Source: a virus. Taken from it: a stretch of DNA of 44,897 nt. The notes beneath the pieces are model-generated. The model did not search any database, had not been told where the DNA came from, and saw only the letters and a list, made by a program, of their open reading frames with translations. The DNA lies in IMG/VR virus record IMGVR_UViG_3300036846_000641, positions 1 through 44,897 of that record; one strand, written 5' to 3'. The position numbers and the translations under genes were made by a program. Positions 13,281 to 22,095 of this stretch are shown in pieces; the first letter of the stretch is position 1, and the number at the start of each line of letters is the position of its first letter.

Positions 13281-15098
13281 ATGTCCCAATTGCTCCCAAA
13301 AGCTTTCCGTGGGAAGACGCCAGGATCGAGAATCCTGGACCTTTCGCTCAAGAACTTTGGCGGAGGGCTAAATTCCGTTGATGATGAGTTCTCGATGGAG
13401 CCAAAGTATCTTGTGACGCTCAAGAACTTCCGACGAACTCCGTCTGGAGGCCAACAGGTGCGCTTCGGCAGTAACTGGTATGCGAATGTGGCTGGCGTCG
13501 TGGCGGGCACAATTCTAGACATGGCTTATTTCAATGGCCGTCTTATCATTGTGATGAATTCAGGCGAAATAGCGACAGTAACGCCTCCAGGCACTGTTGC
13601 TGCGGGCTGGAATCATGCGATTGCCGGTGCGCTCCCTGGTGCTCCGAGCGGCTGGGGCAGCACCTACGTAGCTGTGAGTTTCGTGCCGTTTAAGGATACG
13701 CTAATTATTCATAATGGCGTAGATAAGCCTATCGTGATATCTAATCTATTCGCGTTCACGTACTTGCAGGATTTGGCGACTGGTAGTAACGTTAACACGC
13801 CAATAGGCAAGTACGGCTGCGTTGCGCAGAACTACCATTGCGTTGCGGGCATCGTTAACGAGCCAACAACCATTTATATATCGGCGGTTGGCACGTCCGG
13901 GGTGTTTCCTGGCGATCCCGTTCCCAACGATAGCATTAGTATTGACGTCGGGGCATACTCTCCGCAGGGCGCAATTGCCATTCGTGGACTAGCGGGCTAC
14001 CGAAATTTCCTGATTGTGTTCTTTCAAGGCCAAGCGCTGCTTGTGGAACTTGGAAACTACGACTCAAATGGTATTCATAAGCCTCAATTTCCCGATACGC
14101 TGCCAAAATTTGGTCTTCTGGGACATCGGTGTGTAACGCCGGTTGAGCACGATTTGATATTCTCGGGACTTGATGGATTTAGCGATGCCAAGCGCAATCT
14201 ATTCAGCGGTGTGATTACGAGCGACCATGTGAGTGACCGCATTGAGCCATTTTATCGCGGTATAACCGGAAATTTGACTGATTTCCAGCAACAAAATCAG
14301 TGTTTTATGGTTCACGATCCTCTTTGGCATGACACAATTTTATTCAATCCATCGGGACGGCATTTTGTGCATACTGGGAGCGAAAATCTACATTACAGTT
14401 CCTGGTCAGAGTACTCGTTCCCGACAAATTGGACGTGTGCCTGCGTCACGTTTCTCGGCCGTTTATTCTATGCGTATGGAACCAGGATATTCCAGCATGG
14501 CAATCCTGTGTTTGCTGGGGAAAATTACACCGCTGATCGGATGAACGACCGTGATGCTAATTGGGCACCTAATACGTTCTATACTGCGGGTCAGCTTATT
14601 CGTGATACAGTTGGCAACATTACATACATGTGCAGTTTGACTCACACAAGCGGACCTGTGGCCATAGCAACCGATATTGCCGCTAATCCAGCGTTATGGG
14701 CTGCGTATGCTGGAATACCGATTAGCTACGAAATGGAATTGCCATGGCTGAGTGGCAAAGACCCCATGAAGGCAAAACATCTTCGGTTCATTAGTGTTGG
14801 AACTGTGGGCACGGCGGAATTTACAGTAGAAGCATACGTTGATGGGCTGTACAAGGACGATACAGGGATTGTTATGTACGGCCCTGCGCTATCCATGGCA
14901 TTTATAGGCGGAAGCACGAAAGGGTTCGGGTACAATGACGGGCCAATGGGTGGTGGCAGGCGTGGTGACGATCCAAGGCTGTGGGGCTCACCAGTCAAGT
15001 TCAAGCTACTCAAGTTGCGATTTCTGGGAACAGCGGAAAAGCCGTTACAGATCATAAGTGCTTCGTTTCTATACTCGCGGGGCAAGTACAAGCGGTAA
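13281..15098 (+). CDS. Tail protein (tail tubular B / stabilisation-like) with a carbohydrate-binding module
   Basis: A 605-residue protein. Its size, position after the adaptor and repeated beta-propeller-like strands (GRLIIVMNSGEIATVTPPG, KDTLIIHNGVDKPIVIS, YRNFLIVFFQGQALLVELG) suggest the nozzle or stabilisation protein of a podovirus tail. At residues of about 430-476 is an insert resembling a CBM5/12 chitin-binding-type module: NWAPNTFYTAGQLIRDTVG, then YMCSLTHTSGP and a closing ALWAAYAG. The SLTHT of this module is encoded by a palindrome copy (14634-14648). ATG 13281 has no Shine-Dalgarno site beyond the palindrome. Confidence 0.75.
   Translation: MSQLLPKAFRGKTPGSRILDLSLKNFGGGLNSVDDEFSMEPKYLVTLKNFRRTPSGGQQVRFGSNWYANVAGVVAGTILDMAYFNGRLIIVMNSGEIATVTPPGTVAAGWNHAIAGALPGAPSGWGSTYVAVSFVPFKDTLIIHNGVDKPIVISNLFAFTYLQDLATGSNVNTPIGKYGCVAQNYHCVAGIVNEPTTIYISAVGTSGVFPGDPVPNDSISIDVGAYSPQGAIAIRGLAGYRNFLIVFFQGQALLVELGNYDSNGIHKPQFPDTLPKFGLLGHRCVTPVEHDLIFSGLDGFSDAKRNLFSGVITSDHVSDRIEPFYRGITGNLTDFQQQNQCFMVHDPLWHDTILFNPSGRHFVHTGSENLHYSSWSEYSFPTNWTCACVTFLGRLFYAYGTRIFQHGNPVFAGENYTADRMNDRDANWAPNTFYTAGQLIRDTVGNITYMCSLTHTSGPVAIATDIAANPALWAAYAGIPISYEMELPWLSGKDPMKAKHLRFISVGTVGTAEFTVEAYVDGLYKDDTGIVMYGPALSMAFIGGSTKGFGYNDGPMGGGRRGDDPRLWGSPVKFKLLKLRFLGTAEKPLQIISASFLYSRGKYKR
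14634..14648 (+). repeat. 15-bp palindrome copy inside the tail gene (AGTTTGACTCACACA)
   Basis: In-frame copy coding for S-L-T-H-T in the carbohydrate-binding-like module of the tail protein; 11 of 15 bases match the symmetric consensus on each reading. Confidence 0.65.
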
Positions 15099-15124
15099 CC
15101 GGAGCGGTGAAAGGGAATGTGGTT

Positions 15125-15198
15125 ATAGAACAGCCCGTGAAGGCGCGGGTTTCGCCGTCAGGCGAAACCCGGTTAGCGACGTTCATGGTCTGTTCTAT
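15125..15198 (+). promoter_or_regulatory. Long structured RNA element between tail genes
   Basis: The 155-nt gap between tail genes folds into an extended hairpin. An outer 9-bp stem (15125-15133 with 15190-15198) is followed by one mismatch, a 7-bp stem (15135-15141 with 15182-15188, one G-U), an internal loop and a perfect 11-bp GC-rich hairpin (15146-15156 with 15161-15171, loop GTCA). It could limit transcription into the fibre genes or protect mRNA ends. A small open frame across it is probably not a gene. Confidence 0.65.
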
Positions 15199-15225
15199 GG
15201 TTGCAGGTGCCACACAAAGCGTTGA

Positions 15226-15240
15226 TGTTTGACTCAAACA
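15226..15240 (+). repeat. 15-bp palindrome copy (TGTTTGACTCAAACA)
   Basis: Perfect copy with central C, 13 nt before the fibre gene start. Confidence 0.95.
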
Positions 15241-15253
15241 CAGGTCTCAGGCC

Positions 15254-16804
15254 ATGACCACCACATATACCAAGTTTTGGCGCTTTCCGAAGCCTGACTT
15301 TCTGTCAGAACCGTGGCAGCAGGGCGTATGGGATACTTTCGATGCGATTGACCAGACACTATACAACACGTCTATATCATATGGTCTTGCGCTGTGGGCA
15401 AACTCAACAAGCTACATTATTGGGAACATGGCTATTGACAATGCAGATGGCTCAACGTGGCTCTGTGTTACGGATCATACAAGTGCCGTAAGCCCTACAA
15501 TATTTGCAGAGGACAGAACAAACAATCCAGCGTTTTGGACGGGCATTCAGCTATCAATAAGGGCGCGTGGACAGTGGCTGCAAAACACTCTGTATTTGCC
15601 TGGTGATATGGTGTATGATACCACCAGCGGCCGAAACATATACGCTATCTGCGCTACTAAGCACACAAGTACGGCAACTGGAAACATTACTAACGACTCC
15701 GTTTATTGGAACTATACGTATAACAGCCTAGCACCAGACACGGCCAGTGGTATTGGGTACGATCATACGGTTAGCGGTCTCGTTGCTACAGACGTGCAGC
15801 ATGCAATCGACGAAAGTTTCTCAAAGGTGTTGCATTTAACTGGTGGTGTAGTAACCGGTCCCATTACGTTGCCGGCCGACCCCACCGGCAATTTAGATGC
15901 GGCAACAAAACAGTACGTTGATGCCCATGGCGGTACTGGTGGCACAGCGGGTGTGACCAGCGTTACCCCAGGGCCTGGAATAGCAGGTGGTGGCACCGGA
16001 AGCGTTACAATTTCGGTTGCTGCAGCAGGCATTACGAATAGTATGCTTGCAGTAATGGCTGCGTTAAGGTTAAAGGGTAACAATGCAGCCTCAGCGGGAG
16101 CACCTGTAGACTTGACGGCTGCGCAGGCTATGACACTACTTGGTGCTGCGCCGCTGGCATCTCCTGCCTTCACAGGGGCGCCAACAGCGCCAACGCCAAG
16201 CCCAGGAAACAACTCTACAAACGTTGCCACAACAGCCTTTGTTACTACGAGTTTTGCACCACTGGCTTCTCCACTGTTTACAGGTAATCCGACCGCACCA
16301 ACGGTAACGCCGTCAACAGACAGCACAACTAAATTAGCAACAACTGCGTTTGTTGCTAGTGCGTTACCTGTAGCATCGAACCTAAATCCGGTTATGAATG
16401 GAGTAGCAGCTGCGGGTGTTGGAGTTTTGTGGGCACGCACCGATCATGTTCATCCGTCCGACACGTCACGTTTAGCTGTTGTGGGTGGCCAGACCATTAG
16501 TGGTGGCTTTGCACTAACACCGAACAATCTTGGCACTATCGGTGTTTCTTTAACGCCAAATCCGCTTCTTGGCAACTACCAGTTCGGTACTAATAATGGG
16601 GCAATTGGCATTAACGTGCCGACCGTAGATTGTGCCATGGATATCTTAGTAATCAATGGCACAACGGCAGGTGCAATCACATTTTCCGGTTACACTGTTG
16701 GCGCTACTGGGGATGGATTGACTACAACCAATGGTAACAAATTCATTATTTCGATCCGTAGAATTAACGCCGTCTCAACTTATATAATAAAGGCACTCCA
16801 ATGA
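15254..16804 (+). CDS. Tail fibre / receptor-binding protein
   Basis: A 516-residue fibre. The N-terminal 40 residues (WRFPKPDFLSEPWQQGVWDT) probably attach to the tail. Two carbohydrate-binding-like modules follow (residues about 50-97 and 100-155), each with a YxxGxM/xV pattern and a HTS motif as in the preceding tail protein. An ATKQYVDAH block near residue 217 precedes a T/A/P-rich shaft with two classical phage tail repeats (SPAFTGAPTAPTPSPG with NVATTAFV, and SPLFTGNPTAPTVTPS with KLATTAFV). The last 80 residues form a beta-rich tip. It recognises the host surface. Its stop overlaps the next start (ATGA). Confidence 0.88.
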   Translation: MTTTYTKFWRFPKPDFLSEPWQQGVWDTFDAIDQTLYNTSISYGLALWANSTSYIIGNMAIDNADGSTWLCVTDHTSAVSPTIFAEDRTNNPAFWTGIQLSIRARGQWLQNTLYLPGDMVYDTTSGRNIYAICATKHTSTATGNITNDSVYWNYTYNSLAPDTASGIGYDHTVSGLVATDVQHAIDESFSKVLHLTGGVVTGPITLPADPTGNLDAATKQYVDAHGGTGGTAGVTSVTPGPGIAGGGTGSVTISVAAAGITNSMLAVMAALRLKGNNAASAGAPVDLTAAQAMTLLGAAPLASPAFTGAPTAPTPSPGNNSTNVATTAFVTTSFAPLASPLFTGNPTAPTVTPSTDSTTKLATTAFVASALPVASNLNPVMNGVAAAGVGVLWARTDHVHPSDTSRLAVVGGQTISGGFALTPNNLGTIGVSLTPNPLLGNYQFGTNNGAIGINVPTVDCAMDILVINGTTAGAITFSGYTVGATGDGLTTTNGNKFIISIRRINAVSTYIIKALQ

Positions 16805-17397
16805 CCACTACTCTCGATCCCGCGACACTTACTGGCAGCGCTGCGCTGTCTGGTGGCGACTTGACGGCTTCATTCACAGGCACTACTGGAGGAAATGTCC
16901 GCTCAACCGTTTTCTTATCCAATGCTCCGTTCTACTTCGAGGTCAAGCTTAATTCTGGAACTATTGGATTTAGCGGTTGGGGCATCGTTCAGCAGAGCGT
17001 GCCGCTTGGAATTTGGATTACTCAGGCAGCCATTCCGGCTGGTGTATGGATTAAGCGCGATGACGGCTATTATTATCATAATGGCACTCAAACTGGACCG
17101 ATCAGCTCTGGGGCTGCCGGTAACGTCTGGATGGTCGCTTGCGATCCCATAGCTGGCAAGTTGTGGTTTGGACGACAAGGTACATGGGACTCAAGCGGCA
17201 ATCCAGCTGCTGGCACAGGACCGCAGTTTACTGGAGTAACTGGTCAGCTTGGATTGATTATAAACAACTGGGGTATCGCCAGCGCCTGTGTTGCCAACTT
17301 CGGTGATACAGCTTTTGCTTATACGCCTCCTGTCGGTTTTGGCAAGCTTATTCCAGCGCCAGCGCTTGCGCTAAATCTACCAATGCTAGGAATTTAG
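16801..17397 (+). CDS. SPRY-like domain protein, fibre-associated
   Basis: A 198-residue protein coupled to the fibre gene (ATGA). Residues of about 30-185 resemble the SPRY/B30.2-like domain found in phage receptor-binding regions: YFEVKLNSG at the front, a GVWIKRDDGYYYHNG strand pair, VACDPIAGKLWFGRQGTW in the centre, then GNPAAGTGPQFTGVTG and a closing ANFGDTAFAYTPPVGF. This is a beta-sandwich used for protein or sugar binding and probably forms a second receptor-binding component or a fibre cap. The assignment is from the pattern of conserved blocks. Confidence 0.75.
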   Translation: MTTTLDPATLTGSAALSGGDLTASFTGTTGGNVRSTVFLSNAPFYFEVKLNSGTIGFSGWGIVQQSVPLGIWITQAAIPAGVWIKRDDGYYYHNGTQTGPISSGAAGNVWMVACDPIAGKLWFGRQGTWDSSGNPAAGTGPQFTGVTGQLGLIINNWGIASACVANFGDTAFAYTPPVGFGKLIPAPALALNLPMLGI

Positions 17398-17399
17398 AG

Positions 17400-17954
17400 A
17401 TGGCTGCTGGAGACAAGACTTACGTTCGACGCTACGCAGCGGATGACATTCCACGCATAATCGAAATTTGCACGGCCGAAATCCCTAAACTTCCGAACTA
17501 CAAAGGCGTTGTTGTTGACCCGTCTCGTATCAAGTTTATGCTAGACCAGAACGTGGACAATGATGGCTACTTCATGATATGGCTTCTCGAGGACGATCAC
17601 GGCAAAATCGTTGGAGGCATCGGCGCCTATTGTGTGACAATGGCGTTCTCGTGGGCCCGGGTATGCAATGATATGTTCTTCTTTATCGAGCCAGAATACC
17701 GATCGTTGCCCAATGCGCTGAAGCTGATGACCGCTTATCGAGACTGGGCAATCGCACGCAAAGCGACGATAATCGGGGCTACGCACACAGGCGGAGGGAA
17801 CGAAAATGGGATGGACAAACTGATAAGGATGGTAGGCTTCGAGCCTATTGGCAAACTGTACCACTACAGGCCAGACTACAAGCGTTTGACTCAAACACGG
17901 AGCGACTCAGATGTCAGCACCCAGCATGCCTCCGGACAACAGCGCGCAAGTTGA
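17400..17954 (+). CDS. GNAT-family N-acetyltransferase
   Basis: A 184-residue protein starting 3 nt after the SPRY-like gene. The N-terminus YVRRYAADDIPRIIEICTAE is the typical GNAT opening; HGKIVGGIGAYC and ICNDMFFFIEPEYRS-type strands (CNDMFFFIEPEYRSLPNALK) form the acetyl-CoA core, and a conserved GFEPIG near the end closes it. Similar acetyltransferases lie beside fibre genes in many podoviruses, where they may modify virion or host proteins; the substrate is unknown. The reading frame continues about 24 residues beyond the usual end, through the palindrome (coding R-L-T-Q-T), and overlaps the next gene by 44 nt. Confidence 0.8.
   Translation: MAAGDKTYVRRYAADDIPRIIEICTAEIPKLPNYKGVVVDPSRIKFMLDQNVDNDGYFMIWLLEDDHGKIVGGIGAYCVTMAFSWARVCNDMFFFIEPEYRSLPNALKLMTAYRDWAIARKATIIGATHTGGGNENGMDKLIRMVGFEPIGKLYHYRPDYKRLTQTRSDSDVSTQHASGQQRAS
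17883..17897 (+). repeat. 15-bp palindrome copy (CGTTTGACTCAAACA)
   Basis: Lies inside the 3' end of the acetyltransferase gene and 13 nt before the start at 17911; both coding and start-associated. Confidence 0.9.
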
Positions 17955-18822
17955 GGCGATGCGTGAGCAATCACAACAACAGGCACAGGCCGCAGCGGAC
18001 GCAAAAGCTGCGCAGGACAAGGCTGATTTGCTGGCCTTGCGTACAAGTTCAGCGGCAGCAGGAAACACATCGGCAAGAAGCTACTTCCAGCAGCAGGGGC
18101 TCGATCCTTCACAGTACGCGACAGATATTGACTCTCAAATAGCCAGCATTCTTGCGGGCATCTCGCCCACCGATCCGAACCCTGGCGCGTCGTTCCAGGA
18201 CGTTGGCGCACGTATCTATAATCAATCAACAGCTGCTGCGCAAAGCAAGGCAGGATCGCAGCTTGATGCGCTATTCCCTGGCAACTTCGAGACGAGTCGT
18301 GTCAACCAACAGACGGTCGATCCGTACTTGCAAGGCATTGATACCGAGCAGCGCCAGTCAGCGGATGCGATCATACAGAACATGCTGTCGCGTGGTGTCA
18401 TTACACCTTCCGGTCAGGCCGCAGCCGAGTCGGAACTCGACCGCCAGAACCCAGGCGTCATGGCAAAGCTCAACGAGATCGGAACGGGTACTGTCGCGAC
18501 GGAACAGCAGTCTCTGCGCGACATTGCCAATCAAGCACGCACGAACGCGCAGACACTCAAGCTCGGAACCCCGTTTGACCCACAAACGTACGGCAGTCAG
18601 GCCGATAAGCAGTTTAGTGACTTTATCACCAATCTGGGTACAACACTGCGCGGCAAGGTAGGTTCGGCTAATTTGTTCAATACGTCTGGATTGGCGGCGA
18701 TTGCAGGCGCTGGACAAGGTGCGCAGAACTTGCCGTTCGACCCGACGGCGCAGCAAGGCGTCATCGACCCGAACGCTCAGGCGAACCAGAATCAGAACCC
18801 GCAGACGTCGGCAGTGTTCTAA
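17911..18822 (+). CDS. Internal virion protein candidate, 303 aa
   Basis: ATG 17911 follows ACGGAGCGACTCAG, with GGAG 9 nt upstream. The protein is Gln/Ala-rich and mainly helical, with an N-terminal coiled-coil-like region (AMREQSQQQAQAAADAKAAQ) and an AIAGAGQGAQN hydrophobic-glycine stretch near the C-terminus. It opens a block of four such genes ahead of the giant protein at 22649. This mirrors the internal core proteins of podoviruses that are ejected with the DNA. No family signature is recognised. Confidence 0.6.
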   Translation: MSAPSMPPDNSAQVEAMREQSQQQAQAAADAKAAQDKADLLALRTSSAAAGNTSARSYFQQQGLDPSQYATDIDSQIASILAGISPTDPNPGASFQDVGARIYNQSTAAAQSKAGSQLDALFPGNFETSRVNQQTVDPYLQGIDTEQRQSADAIIQNMLSRGVITPSGQAAAESELDRQNPGVMAKLNEIGTGTVATEQQSLRDIANQARTNAQTLKLGTPFDPQTYGSQADKQFSDFITNLGTTLRGKVGSANLFNTSGLAAIAGAGQGAQNLPFDPTAQQGVIDPNAQANQNQNPQTSAVF

Positions 18823-18826
18823 CGCT

Positions 18827-18841
18827 TGTTTGACTCAAACG
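18827..18841 (+). repeat. 15-bp palindrome copy (TGTTTGACTCAAACG)
   Basis: Overlaps by one base the GGAGGAGG Shine-Dalgarno site of the gene at 18854. Confidence 0.9.
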
Positions 18842-18853
18842 GAGGAGGACGTC

Positions 18854-20383
18854 ATGTCTGGTCCTGCTGCTGGTGGCGGAGGAAGTGGCAACTTCTTCGG
18901 CAATTTATTCGGTGGAGACAAGGAAGATATCAAGCAGACCGTCCCCGGTTACACAATCGTGCCCCTGCCTGGTAGAACTACGCTGATGCCTGGCGTAACT
19001 GGTAACATCTTCACTGGTGCTACTGGCGCAACGGGTCTTAATCCGTTAACAGGACGTACTCACTACCAATACAATGCAAATACGCCACAGGGCGTTGCAG
19101 AGCGCGAAGCTGCTAGGCAACAAGCGAACCAGTACAAAACTAACCTTTTCCTTGGTGGCAATGCACCGGTCGGCGGGCCTCCCGGATGGAGCCCGATCAC
19201 GCAAGGTTACGATATCAACAACCCACCCCCAGGCGCCAACGCAGTGCCAGCCACACCAAGCACGCTGGGGGCCTCTGCTGTAGGCCCAAGCGACAGGCCT
19301 ACACGTCCTGGGCAAATAGACGCATACAATCTTGCGCAGCGTAGTGGCGTGGCGTGGCACACTGGGGACAGGATATCGGACGTCAGGCTCAACATACGAC
19401 AAAAACAGATAGATGCCGAGACCGCTGCTCAGTCCGGCACTGCGGCTCAACCTGGCCAGAGTACAACCACGGCCGGCCCTCCCCCAGGGCTCACCGCTGC
19501 AAAACGAGATGTGTGGAATCAGGCACGGAAAGACGGTATGTTGTCTATATACGAGTATGGAATGACGGGTGCGCAGTACAACAGGAAGATACAGGATTTA
19601 CAACTACAAAATAAGCTTCCTGGTTCCACCAACGCCCCCGGCACTAGGCCCGTCTGGGACCAGCCAGGGATGAATGCGGCACAAAAGGAACTCGCTAAAG
19701 ATGCTTTTGAGTCTCAAGGTGACCCGAACGCTACAACGATGCCTGTCTGGTGGAATTCTCGCTTGAGCAAAGTGCAGGAAGACATGCTAAAGCGCGGCGC
19801 TGCCATGATGGGTGGAGGCTACCCATCAACATTTACCGATATGCCTAAGCTTCCCGCTGGTGAATCGTCAATTCCAGGTGAGCCTAGTTGGATGTATGCC
19901 AACATGCCGTCATCGGATTTCAACGCCGCAGCGCTTGCATGGCAACTAGCCAAAGATCGACTGGATCGATCGAATGCAAAGGCTGCGCAAGACAAGGCAG
20001 CGGCAGCGGCACAGGCTCCTGCCACTGTGACTCAAACACCCCCGGTCCCAGCGCCAGAACCGCAGTCACCCGCAGCACCTCCAGCCGGTACATCATACAG
20101 CCCACTAATAACTGGCGGCGCGGCTGTTCCACCACCGGCTGGCGGAGGAGCCCCGCCGATTGATCCACAGGCCATAAAGAAGCAATCATATATCGACCTC
20201 TTAACGGATTGGTTGGGTAAACAGTTCCCGTCCGGAACATCGTGGGGTCCGGAAGGCGCAGGTACCCCAGGCGCGGCAGTACCTGGCGATCAGTCACGAA
20301 TGATGGAAGCAATCGATCCGACTAAGACCGCCCTCGATACTGACGAAAGATACGACTCGCTACCGGAGGCGACCTATGGCTGA
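18854..20383 (+). CDS. Pro/Ala/Gly-rich internal virion protein candidate, 509 aa
   Basis: ATG 18854 follows the strong GGAGGAGG site; the longer upstream frame is a shadow. The first residues (SGPAAGGGGSGNFFGNLFGG) form a glycine-rich amphipathic stretch. Much of the protein is low-complexity, Pro/Gln/Ala-rich (residues 375-430: PAPEPQSPAAPPAGTSYSP), with short ordered helices between (AQKELAKDAFESQGD). It is probably an extended core or ejection protein. A palindrome copy lies in frame at 20024-20038. It ends 8 nt inside the next gene. Confidence 0.6.
   Translation: MSGPAAGGGGSGNFFGNLFGGDKEDIKQTVPGYTIVPLPGRTTLMPGVTGNIFTGATGATGLNPLTGRTHYQYNANTPQGVAEREAARQQANQYKTNLFLGGNAPVGGPPGWSPITQGYDINNPPPGANAVPATPSTLGASAVGPSDRPTRPGQIDAYNLAQRSGVAWHTGDRISDVRLNIRQKQIDAETAAQSGTAAQPGQSTTTAGPPPGLTAAKRDVWNQARKDGMLSIYEYGMTGAQYNRKIQDLQLQNKLPGSTNAPGTRPVWDQPGMNAAQKELAKDAFESQGDPNATTMPVWWNSRLSKVQEDMLKRGAAMMGGGYPSTFTDMPKLPAGESSIPGEPSWMYANMPSSDFNAAALAWQLAKDRLDRSNAKAAQDKAAAAAQAPATVTQTPPVPAPEPQSPAAPPAGTSYSPLITGGAAVPPPAGGGAPPIDPQAIKKQSYIDLLTDWLGKQFPSGTSWGPEGAGTPGAAVPGDQSRMMEAIDPTKTALDTDERYDSLPEATYG
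20024..20038 (+). repeat. Degenerate palindrome copy inside a coding region (ACTGTGACTCAAACA)
   Basis: Codes for T-V-T-Q-T within the Pro-rich part of the protein at 18854; the right half is intact, the left half has several changes, so it may be chance. Confidence 0.5.
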
Positions 20384-21518
20384 GATATTAGGCGCACTTG
20401 TCGGTGGCCTTGGGGCCGCTGCACAGTTTAGCTCCTCGCAAGAGGCAGCGCAGATTCAACTGATGAACTTGCGCTTCCAACAACGTATGGCTGATGAACA
20501 GATGCGGATGTCGCAAGCGACACGCACGGACGCCTACGGCAATCAGCAGCGGTACAATTCCGCGACGAACACATGGGAAACCATACTAACACCTACACAG
20601 AAAGGGATTGTAGGTGCAGGCGAACAGGAACAGCTGAAGCGCCTAACCGAAGACGCCATTCGCAACAGACAAATCCTGGAGGAAGAGCGGCAACGCGGCC
20701 TGCAGGCGGTTCCAGATTACAACAAGGCGCTCGCTGGCCTGCGGTACGATCAGGCGCCAAGCCGAGCGGCCGACGAGGATAAGCTGGCAACCCTGTTGTC
20801 GCTGCAAAGCCAGGATCAAATTGGTGGGGACAAGGCTGCTGTTGGCCGCACGCTGATTCGGCAGGGGCGAGGTTCAGAATACGCTTCGTTGCTTAAGGCT
20901 GCAGATGACGCCCAAGGTCAGAACATTGGCGGTATCCTGGCCAAATCTTATGAGGCGTCGATACCGCAGTTCCAGCAAGACGTACAAGCGCGTACGGCAC
21001 ATTACTTGCCGCTGCTGCAGGAGGCACAGAAGACAATGGAAGGAGGCATGTCAAGCGCACCTACTCCGTTCTCCACAGTTCCGGCTGAACTGAATGCGCT
21101 GGAAAGCCAACAGGCATCACTGATGCAATCGGCTGCGCAAAGCGGTGCGGCCGGTGTGGGTAGTGCATATGGTGCATACGCCAAGGCTATCGGTGACACG
21201 GGCAGCGGCTTCGATAAGCTGGCAACGCTGCTGGCGGGAATCGGCAAGAATGCTAACAAGGGCAGCGGCCAGACGCAATACGGTCTTGTGCCCAATACGG
21301 CCGCGTATGATCCAGGCGTGGGGTACAGCGGCGGAGCATCCAACTATCCATTAACGCCCACATGGTTCGGAGGCACTGGTGTCTATCCGACCGGAGGGCC
21401 GCCGCTGCCAACGCCCAGACCCGCAGATGCGCCAAGCGGCGATGCCGGTGCTGGGTTTGACACCAGCGGCGCCGGCGCAAACACAGATTCCAGTTACTAC
21501 GACAACTGGGGCTGGTGA
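20376..21518 (+). CDS. Internal virion protein candidate, 380 aa
   Basis: Starts at ATG 20376, 7 nt after CGGAGG, overlapping the previous gene by 8 nt. The N-terminus (AEILGALVGGLGAAAQFSSS) is a glycine-rich hydrophobic helix that could insert in a membrane. A long Gln/Arg-rich helical region follows (LMNLRFQQRMADEQMRMSQA), then an Ala/Gly-rich segment (AGVGSAYGAYAKAIGDTGSG). This architecture is common to ejection proteins that form a channel across the cell envelope. The C-terminus is Gly/Pro-rich and ends in Tyr/Trp. Confidence 0.6.
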   Translation: MAEILGALVGGLGAAAQFSSSQEAAQIQLMNLRFQQRMADEQMRMSQATRTDAYGNQQRYNSATNTWETILTPTQKGIVGAGEQEQLKRLTEDAIRNRQILEEERQRGLQAVPDYNKALAGLRYDQAPSRAADEDKLATLLSLQSQDQIGGDKAAVGRTLIRQGRGSEYASLLKAADDAQGQNIGGILAKSYEASIPQFQQDVQARTAHYLPLLQEAQKTMEGGMSSAPTPFSTVPAELNALESQQASLMQSAAQSGAAGVGSAYGAYAKAIGDTGSGFDKLATLLAGIGKNANKGSGQTQYGLVPNTAAYDPGVGYSGGASNYPLTPTWFGGTGVYPTGGPPLPTPRPADAPSGDAGAGFDTSGAGANTDSSYYDNWGW

Positions 21519-21519
21519 T

Positions 21520-21534
21520 TGTGTGAGTCAAACA
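21520..21534 (+). repeat. 15-bp palindrome copy (TGTGTGAGTCAAACA)
   Basis: Overlaps the AGGAG site region before ATG 21545; follows the previous stop by one base. Confidence 0.95.
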
Positions 21535-21544
21535 GGAGACCAAT

Positions 21545-21859
21545 ATGGCACGTCCATCCAACTACGACACACGAGCGTTGATGCCACAGGTCGATTACGA
21601 TGACGAATACAGCCCCAAAGACCAGTCCGCGAACATCATAGGACAAAGCCCCGCTGCGGTCGATCTGGTAATCCGATCGCTGCTTGAGAAGGGCGAAGAC
21701 GCAGATGTTCAGGCGCTTCAAGGCAAAGTTGACCCTGGCCAGGTGGTAGACTATTACCGAAACTTCCCGGTTCCGCAGCCTGGAGGCGACGTTCACCCGC
21801 CTGCCCCGAGCAACCCACGTAAGAACTTCGGCAGACCGTACCCATATGACCAGGGATAG
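21545..21859 (+). CDS. Hypothetical protein, 104 aa
   Basis: ATG 21545 follows AGGAGACCAAT, a good ribosome-binding site. The protein is hydrophilic and acidic at the start, with one helical segment (AAVDLVIRSLLEKGEDADVQ) and a Pro-rich C-terminus. No family is recognised. It lies in the cluster of small genes before the giant virion protein and is followed 5 nt later by the next start. Confidence 0.6.
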   Translation: MARPSNYDTRALMPQVDYDDEYSPKDQSANIIGQSPAAVDLVIRSLLEKGEDADVQALQGKVDPGQVVDYYRNFPVPQPGGDVHPPAPSNPRKNFGRPYPYDQG

Positions 21860-21864
21860 AAGCC

Positions 21865-22083
21865 ATGCCCATCACATCAAAAGCGCAGCAGCGGTTTATG
21901 TTCGCGCATCAGCACGACCAAGGCCAACTTGGGGACGTTGCCCAGGACTTCATAAGCAAGACGCCAAAGAGCGCATACGCAAGCCTTCCACCATATATGT
22001 CCAATGGCCAGCCGTCGCAGACTGGCAACCCGCAAGACCAACGCGCCAAGGTGCTTGCTAACATGATGAAAATTCAGCAGTGA
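21865..22083 (+). CDS. DUF3008-like small phage protein, 72 aa
   Basis: The opening PITSKAQQRFMFAHQ matches the short pattern (P-x-S-x-A-Q-Q-R-x-M) seen in small phage proteins annotated as DUF3008-like; their function is unknown. The rest is polar, with a C-terminal helix (RAKVLANMMKIQQ). ATG 21865 is 5 nt after the preceding stop with a GGGATAGAAGCC stretch upstream as a weak ribosome-binding site. Family assignment is from the N-terminal pattern only. Confidence 0.6.
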   Translation: MPITSKAQQRFMFAHQHDQGQLGDVAQDFISKTPKSAYASLPPYMSNGQPSQTGNPQDQRAKVLANMMKIQQ

Positions 22084-22095
22084 AAGGAGCTAACA

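Noticed and set aside
15107-15232. Possible small gene across the intergenic hairpin
   Set aside because: The GTG start has GGAG only 2 nt away, and the frame is explained by the long RNA hairpin; its stop in the palindrome is chance for one frame in three.
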